Positions 57,158 through 64,000 of a stretch of 64,000 nucleotides of DNA are shown here, in pieces (the stretch's first letter is position 1; each line of letters begins with the position of its first letter). A program made the translations under genes and the position numbers. Origin of the DNA: Gordius sp. MW1 (lineage: Eukaryota > Nematomorpha > Gordioida > Gordea > Gordiidae); NCBI GenBank assembly GCA_964036665.1, contig OZ038528.1, forward strand, positions 6,578,501 to 6,642,500, written 5' to 3'. Below the pieces are notes generated by a model. It did no database searches and was not told the DNA's origin. It saw only the letters and a program-made list of their open reading frames with translations.

Positions 57158-57184
57158 AAGATCTTGAAACGGTTTCAAGATCTT
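57158..57184. repeat. Perfect 27-bp palindrome
   Basis: 13-base arms AAGATCTTGAAAC and GTTTCAAGATCTT around one central G. A third related AAACCGTTTCAAG follows, and GCGCATGCG-type words flank it. Confidence 0.85.
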
Positions 57185-58322
57185 AAAACCGTTTCAAGCT
57201 ATTTGTATTTTGTACCATTGTATTTTGGGAAAATACCGGTTGTTATAGGCATAAAGACATATATATGACATTAAGGTACAATCCGGGTATCAATAATATT
57301 GATTCATTTTTAACTGCTATATAAGCAATAATTAGTTGACAATCTATCATAGAATTTGTTTAAATATAATAAGAAAAAACTTACAATTTGGTAAAACCTT
57401 ATTTAGTAAAGTGAAAAATAAACTTAATTATATACCCTTTGTAATTGTAAATAACTAAAATAAATTGAAAACGATCTCGTCGACCTTTGTAATAATCAAT
57501 TGCAATAATATAATCAAAAATATTGCGCATAAAATAAAAAAATTAGCAGGTTTGTATTTATGCAACTTAGAAACATTAATTCCACCTTAAATATCAATAT
57601 TATTACCATGGATGTAGCTAGCCCTGGGATTAGAGGGAGGCTCTAAGGATTTAGAAAGGGTCAATATGATCATTTTTTGAAATTTTAGCCATAATTTTCA
57701 TAAATTTTAACAAGTTTTTGAATTTAGAGGGGGGCACCCCTCTCAGCCCCCCACCTTGGCTACGCTCATGGTCACTTTAATTTTAAAGTTTAGGGGATTT
57801 TAAACCGTAGTAACTGATGAGTTATAATTTAATTTAAGTATTTGCATCACTTATGCTTTACATATTTATTAATATTTTATTTAAAAAACTGTGGCCTACG
57901 ACTTAAATAGTATTTATTGTTATGTACGTACCATTTTAATAGTTTTTATTCGCGCTGATATTTGGATTAATGAGCCGGCTTTGATTTAATCAAAGTTGTA
58001 GGCCAATGTACTCAAAGAAAGGCACTGTTACCGCAGGTAGGCGGAATTGGTTGGATATCTCAAATGTCACTTTTTAATTACGTCATTTAAATCTGCTATT
58101 AATTCCCCAATGCTCGAAGATTTCGCACTACACACAATTATTGATTTGTGAAATAAAAAACGATACTTTTAAAAAATGTAAAGAATTATGATTATTTCCC
58201 ATTCGCATTCATTACGATATTTCCCACATTAATTACGCTTTCCCCCTTCTGTATTATTTAAAACTTTCTTTCATTCTATTTTTATGGTTGATTAAAATTC
58301 TGTATATTGCTCCATTAGCCCT
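57185..58322. other. AT-rich spacer with one MITE
   Basis: No supported gene. A MITE lies at 57606-57770. The right edge at 58323 is the start of duplication copy 2. Confidence 0.5.
57606..57770. mobile_element. MITE, CATGGGCGTAGCC family (diverged)
   Basis: Ends CATGGATGTAGCTAG and TTGGCTACGCTCATG, in reverse orientation to the 21286 copy (TGATCATTTTTTGAAATTTT inside). No clear duplication. Confidence 0.75.
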
Positions 58323-59085
58323 CCATCTTTCTCGGTCTTATTAGAAACACTATAAGAGAGATGTCCCTGGTTTGTATTATTAATTTCAGTAACTGTCAAA
58401 CCCATTATTCATTCAACCTTATATAATCCATGCTATAATTCAAAAAATATCAAGTTATTTTATCCGTGTCAGAAGCTAAACAATTATTGATTGCTATGCA
58501 ATTTATGGGCTCACTTTCCATTTCCGATGTCACGCCGAACGTGTTCACCGAACGTGTCACGCACCGTCAGTCCGCACCGAACGCGCCCGCACCTTACAAA
58601 CGCTAATGCCTCTCGAGGCCTTGGAATCGATTCCCGGAGAGGACAAATTTATTTTTTTTAAATTAAATTGATAAGTTCTTGTTACTACTATTGATAATAT
58701 GGCTTTTTGGCCGTCCGCTGGTTGCTGACCAATGGAATAAAATGAGCATTGGCCAAAGTGTGAATCGAAATTATTTTTTTCGTTTTTTTTACTATTATGA
58801 TATTCCTGTTACTACATTTGCTAATATGACTTTTTGGCCGTACACTGGATGCTGACCAATGGAAAAAAATGACCATTGGCCAAAATGTGAATCTAATTAT
58901 TTTTTTCTCGTTTTTTTAATTGCTATTATGATTGTTCCTGTTACTACCATTGCTAATATAAATTTTTGGCCGTCCACTGGCTGTTGACCAATGAAAAAAA
59001 TGACCATTGGCCAAAATATGAAGCGAAATTTTTTTTCGTTTTTTTGACTCTTATGTATTTATACCCATTTTTACCGTGTCCTGGC

Positions 59086-60755
59086 TAGAGACCTGCACGG
59101 CCCGGCCAGCGGGCCGGGCTTCTGCTTAAAAATAAAACAACGGGCCGGGCCTGGACGGGCCGATATATAACTTAACGGGCTCGGGCCTAGATATATTTAA
59201 GGCCCTTTATAAAATCAATTAGATTTATTATAAAAGAAGATTTTTTTATGTTTTAATATAATTATTTTATATATATTCAATTAACAAAGAAAGTTAACTA
59301 TTATTTCCATCCTAGTTCATTTATTCATTAATATCTCAACCCGCATTACAAATGTTAAAGATGATTTATACACGTGATCCAATGGGCGGAGCTAATTTAA
59401 ATTATATGGGGCAGTTTAAATAGGGAGAAAAATGTTTTTTACATTAAGAATTTTTGGATTTAAAGGAGACAGCTGCCCATCCTTGCCTCCACATTAATAG
59501 CCTCTAGCATATCGAGTGAATTAATTTATTATTATTTAAAAATATTTATATTAATTGCTATGCAATTATGGGCTCTCTTTTGGTTTTCCGTCCTGTTCTG
59601 ACCAACTTGTAATTTTCAATAATTTCCGTGGAATACGGGTTTTTAATGCCCGTGGACTTATGCTCCTGTCAAAGACTTTTATTTGCTTTTGCAAATATAC
59701 TATTAATGGCCGCTGATTATCTTTACTTTTTTTGACCTTGCACGACCTCAAATTCCATTATTGTTTTGTGCCCTACTGATTTTATTAATGAATATCTTTG
59801 GGCAACTTGTCTAGGTTGTTGCTATATATAGGATAATTGCGAAACTGGCTATAATTCCCCGCTGATTAATGCTAAACGTTGCTTACATCTACTTAATCTG
59901 ACCCTGAACAAAATTTATAAACTCATTATGATTAACAAATTCTAAAATTTATTTCTTCAAGTTACTTTTGTAAAAGATAACTGTTTTTTTATTTTATATC
60001 GATAGCCTCATTATTTAAAATGGTGGAAAAGCAAAGAAGCCTAGTAACTTTATTAAAAACATTATAACCTTAAATAAGGGAGTTTAAAGTTTATTTGGCT
60101 TATATGGTTTTGTGTATCCCAAAATGCCTGGTTGTAAAATTTTTTCTATGTAGGTCGTTTCTAAAAGATAGAAGAAGTGGACTGACCGGGAATTACCTAT
60201 TTATTATTTCTACAATATTTTTATCAACATTTTTAACACACACATGGCCAATGTTACACGATCCAAATTCTTGGACTGTATAAGCGATCTGACATTCCAT
60301 TTTCTTATTCGATCCAAAAAAAGTAATTATGTATCTTGAACCTAAAATGACTTAACCCTAACCCTACAAAACCTGCCCTTGCGAGTCCGAAATCACAATA
60401 TGAAAATGTGAGTAAGAAATTTTGTTTATTTCTTACGATTTATGTTTTTCCGAATGCGAAAAACACTAATCGGCGCTTCGTTATTTTTTGGATCGAATAG
60501 GAAATGGAATGTCAGATCGCTTATACAGTACAAGAATTTGGATCGTGTAACATTGGTCCACACACATATTGTTTACCATATCGATAAAAAAATTAAAAAA
60601 AAAAAATATTTTTACGCGCCCGGGCCGGGCCTTGTATAAAATTAGCGGGCCGGGCCCGGGCTTATAGATTAATATTTTGACGGGCCCGGCCCAAACTTTA
60701 AAATTTTGATTAGGGACGGGCCGACTGGCCTAAACAGGCCCGTTGCAGGTCTCTA
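59086..60755. mobile_element. hAT-like non-autonomous element, copy 2
   Basis: Same element as 19099-20438, with a perfect 8-bp duplication GTCCTGGC on both sides. It contains the nested MITE at 60246-60558; without it, its length is about 1.35 kb. Confidence 0.9.
60246..60558. mobile_element. MULE-derived MITE nested in copy 2
   Basis: Inverted termini GGCCAATGTTACACGATCC and (reverse) GACCAATGTTACACGATCC match the long TIRs of the 36007-41715 element. A 9-bp duplication CACACACAT flanks it. The homologous position in copy 1 (20228-20236) has a single CACACACAT and no insert, a clean empty site. Confidence 0.95.
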
Positions 60756-60894
60756 GTCCTGGCTGCTGACCAATGGAAAAAATGACCATTGGCCAAAATG
60801 TGGATCGAAATTTTTTTTTCGTTTTTTTTACTCTTATGTATTTATAGACCGCCTCTTGGTACTGACCAAAGAAAAAAATGACCATTGGCCAAAG

Positions 60895-61010
60895 TGTGAT
60901 CCCAAACCCCCAACGGGGGACTGGGGGCGGAGCCCAGCAGGGGGTTTGGGGGCGAAGCCCCCAGTTACGCCCGAAGGGTGTATTGGTATAATCCTTGGTT
61001 TAGCTGGGTT
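60895..61010. repeat. GC-rich hairpin module, copy 2
   Basis: Equivalent of 20578-20700, shortened by loss of one GGGGGCGAAGCCCCC unit. Confidence 0.7.
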
Positions 61011-61147
61011 TGCCTAATAAAGCAACTTAATATATATCCTTAACTCACGTAAAAACCTTTTAAAAGGAAATTTCGTTTATATTTTCAACGCATCATAAAG
61101 AGTAAAGCTTTATTATACAACATATTTTCATATAAATATATATACGA

Positions 61148-62165
61148 TCACGGATTCATAATGGTATTAATGATTAGATAATCGCGGTAATGATGTGATT
61201 CCCATTCAACCACACTTATTTCACAATGAAACACGGGAATTTCCAAGGGGAATTTTGGATTTTTTGAACACTTTTTAAAATTGTCCTCCAAATTAAACAG
61301 CGCGTCCAGACTACTTCTCAGGGGGTGGAAGCTTGCGGGATCTCGTAAAAGATCAAGAGGAGTTAAGCCTTGGAAAAATGTTTCCTAAACATAATATTCA
61401 ATTCGATAAAATTAAAGGTTAAGTATAAATAAGATTAATACAACTAGGATTATAATCGTGTAAGTATAAAATGTTAAGTTAAATTAAATTTTTTAATAAA
61501 AATAGTAATTAAGTGATAGGTCTGTGTTTTAAGTCCTGACTATTCACATAGTTACATGGGCGTAGTCAAGGGGGGACAGGGAGGGGCGACTGCTAACCTC
61601 TAAATCCAAAAATTTGTTAAAATTTAATAAAAGTATGGCTTAAATTTCAAAAAATGTTCATTTTCCCCTCCCTAAATCATTATTTTGCCCCTCTCTAATT
61701 CCAATGCTGGTTACGCCCGTGCACAGTTATATATGTGTAATACAAAATAATTTTACCCCTTCTTCCTTCAGTAATAAAGCCTCGATAGCTCCATCGCATC
61801 CGCTCAAGCCTATTTTAAAGGCGTACACGAACTGTAATTGACTACCTGTTAAATAACGATAAAATTTGATTGATTATAGTGGCGATTAGGCTTTAAAATT
61901 CAAAAGTATCAAATCCTAAAATTCAAAATATATTTGGACTACACTTCGACGTTTGTAAGTTAATAATGTTTTAATATAAGTTTAATACATTTTGTTAATT
62001 TTCCATTAGTAATTAAAGTTAACCTATGCAATGAAATAAACATCTAGATTACATGTTTCGTGGACCCGACATTGAGGGCAATTGAAAAATCCAACATCAT
62101 CAATGACCTGACATGGCAAGGCATTAAACAACCAGTTTTCGTTGTGGGACATGGGGGACATGGTC
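61148..62165 (-). CDS. Three-exon unassigned protein, copy 2
   Basis: Exons 62165-62053, 61845-61757 and 61384-61148 match the copy-1 exons with the same splice sites. All remain open. Changes include a 9-bp in-frame insertion after the first codons (adding three residues), Tyr to His near the first donor, Thr to Ser in LTGCDG, and Pro to Ala plus Thr to Pro in the third exon. The upstream hydrophobic segment MFxAIDP (about 62450) has a TAG in place of the Trp codon here, which argues against it being an essential exon. Confidence 0.55.
61555..61721. mobile_element. MITE, CATGGGCGTAGCC family, copy 2
   Basis: Ortholog of the 21286 insertion within the duplicated segment; same flanks. Confidence 0.85.
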
Positions 62166-62572
62166 CTATTTAAATATTCCATTTAAATCATAGAATAATT
62201 CATAGTAGATAAATAAATTTGTGATGCAATTATGTAAATTCTAGCCAATATTTTACCTGCATTTTTAACTCATTTAAATTAATATTGTATTTAAAGAATA
62301 GCATGTTACCAATTTATGAGGCATATAAAACCGAAAAAGCTCTTATTAATGACTTTTTTAATTACCTCTATACCTTATAAATCAACGAAGGAGATGGCAA
62401 AAGTTAGCACAATCGCCATCTACGGGTCAATTGCAATAAACATTTTTTAATGTAATTTCCGATATATATTAAAACTCGCAAACGTAAAAATTGGTAGTTT
62501 TGTATATCATAGTATTTTAACATTAAGACAATTCTTTATTAAGGTAGATATTCAATTTCCAAATGATTTTAC

Positions 62573-62848
62573 TTTTTTTTAAGTGTAGAGGCCGTAACTT
62601 TAAGGTTTTCTGACGCCAGAGGTCTTAATGTTAATTTTCGATTTCTCAAAGTCCGCACTTGAGTTGACATTGGTGGTGGGGTGGTTGACTCGCTGCTACC
62701 CTCAGAACTTGAGCGAGTGCGATCACGCTTGGGGGTAGACATGTGCGGAGAAGCACGAGAAATTAAAAGGCTAGGCGGAGTTGACAAGGGTAGTGTTCTG
62801 CGTGGGCATTTTGATCTATTCCGCAAGAGAATAATAATAAAATTGTTT
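62573..62848 (-). CDS. Ser/Arg/Pro-rich C-terminal exon, copy 2
   Basis: Near-identical to 22340-22615, with the same SRASPHMSTPKRDRTRSSSE core. The final residues change from TPKKQ to TLKKK. The frame is intact. Confidence 0.5.
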
Positions 62849-63293
62849 TCATTCATTATTAAGCTTATATTTTTTTTGTTCAAAAAACTTTTATTAGCGA
62901 GAAATGATATATAAGATACACAATAAACGAGTGTAAAATAAAATAAATAAAAAACTAATTATATTGGCCCCGAAGGGAAATGCTTATAATAAGTATTTAT
63001 AGTGGCGTCAATAACTTTGATGTGGTAGAGGTTTATAATCAAAAAGTGTAGAAAATACAACAAAAGAATTTGAAAGGCCACTTCTACAAGCAACCATATT
63101 AATAAGATGGAAGCAATATTAAATAAGATGGTCCGATTCAAACTAATGCAAAAAGCAATTAATAGTCAAAGTTAGCCATAGCAGTGATTAAAAATGTCCA
63201 AACTTATTATTTCAACTTTTCTAGCATCCCCTATGCACAAAAAAAGCTTTCAACTACAAAAATTATAACGAAAAAAAGCATGTTTCTTCAGCC

Positions 63294-63500
63294 TTACACA
63301 AAGTTACAAGTCGGGCACCACACTTTTAGAAAGGAAAGCACGTCGCCTGTCCTAGTAGAGTAGTCGTAGGCATATGTCCAAACTGTATATGTGCCTGGGG
63401 TTGCTCTTTTGAGATCGCCTATCGAAAGGTAGGATATTTCCAAGTTTTGAGAATTGGGCATCCTCTTCGACCACACGCCTAAACCATTAATTGTCAGCAT
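63294..63500 (-). CDS. Ambiguous duplicated exon, copy 2
   Basis: Equivalent of 23057-23263. The only clear change is a 3-base difference in the middle (GCGC to GGAC on the minus strand), which alters either candidate frame without stopping it. Confidence 0.3.
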   Translation of the reverse strand: MLTINGLGVWSKRMPNSQNLEISYLSIGDLKRATPGTYTVWTYAYDYSTRTGDVLSFLKVWCPTCNFV

Positions 63501-63531
63501 TAGTAAAGATTCAATATTACTACAAAACAGT

Positions 63532-63694
63532 CATGGGTGTAGCCTAGGGGGGACAGGGAGGGGCGGCCCCCCTCTTAATCCAAAAAATTGTTGAAATTTA
63601 TTAAGATTTTTGAAGAAATTACAAAATATGATCATTTTGCCGCTTCCTAAATCATTATTGCCCCCCTCGAATTGCAATGCTGGCTACGCCCATG
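63532..63694. mobile_element. MITE, CATGGGCGTAGCC family, copy 2
   Basis: Ortholog of 23295-23457, with a few internal changes and the same AAAACAGT/AACACAGT flanks. Confidence 0.85.
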
Positions 63695-63931
63695 AACACA
63701 GTAATTATTAGTTCTGAAGGGACCAAATTAAAACAAATGCCTGAAATCGCTAATAAAATTAGTTCTAAACCATTGATTATTGATTAATTTACCCTTAATA
63801 GCATTAAAATAATTTATATGTCACGTGGTCTCATCATTTGAATGAACAAGACAATTTCTGTCCGAATGTAAGTGATAAGACAAACTGAAACAAATTCGAC
63901 AAATTTTGTAAACGGAAGGTATATGAATCGT

Positions 63932-64000
63932 TAAATTTTACTGGTAGCTGGTTTAGCAATTACGAGTTGTGAATCTTTGCACCCGTGTATCGCGTGCAAT
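63932..64000 (-). CDS. Partial C-terminal exon at window end, copy 2
   Basis: Last codons of the copy-2 equivalent of 23954-23693, ending in TAA. One Thr-to-Ile change near the C-terminus. The rest lies beyond the window. Confidence 0.45.

Larger units (their letters stand above)
58323..64000. repeat. Segmental duplication, copy 2 (runs off window)
   Basis: Same order as 18317-23763 at an offset of about 40.0 kb. Differences are scattered substitutions, small indels, a 9-bp in-frame insertion in an exon, and one 313-bp MITE insertion at 60246. Confidence 0.93.

Overview
This window is AT-rich DNA from an animal genome, most likely an invertebrate. The host genes are split into short exons with GT-AG introns, and their families are metazoan: tandem-BTB/BACK protein, Reeler domain, M14 metallocarboxypeptidase and POT1 OB folds. 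Most of the sequence is transposons of types common in invertebrates: Ty3/gypsy, RTE-like LINE, hAT, Mutator-like and Helitron-like. Short TTAGGG-type telomere-like motifs occur inside dispersed repeats. The phylum cannot be fixed from the sequence alone.

Layout. 0.15-2.08 kb: foldback element with a minisatellite core. 2.2-8.85 kb (minus): two tandem BTB-BACK loci, with a Ser/Thr/Asn-rich multi-exon tail between them. 8.9-10.5 kb: single copy of a mosaic satellite element. 10.5-13 kb: AT-rich DNA, tandem repeats and two small putative exons. 13.2-14.5 kb (minus): broken Reeler gene. 16.2-18.3 kb: decayed RTE-like LINE. 18.3-23.8 kb and 58.3-64 kb: two copies of one duplicated segment carrying satellite, an 8-bp-TSD transposon and minus-strand exons of unrecognised genes. 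24.2-26.5 kb: MITEs and a decayed POT1-like gene (minus). 27-32.4 kb: Helitron-like end, tandem repeats and a Ty3/gypsy element with intact gag and pol. 33.8-35.6 kb: repeat tails. 36-41.7 kb: Mutator-like element whose right terminal repeat is split by a hAT element. 41.9-47.3 kb: truncated second Ty3/gypsy element running into a 1.92-kb tandem array. 48.4-52 kb (minus): five exons of an M14 carboxypeptidase with several lesions. 52.4-58.3 kb: minisatellites, a hAT remnant, a FLYWCH fragment and other repeats.

No rRNA, complete tRNA gene, CRISPR array or bacterial operon is visible. Many host exons carry stops or frameshifts. The 3.09-kb pol frame is unbroken, so base-call error alone is a weak explanation and real gene decay is the better reading for several loci. 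The strongest unexplained structure is the 1.9-kb mosaic repeat, which has hairpin minisatellites, telomere-like motifs, tRNA-like T-arms and a recurrent near-palindromic end.
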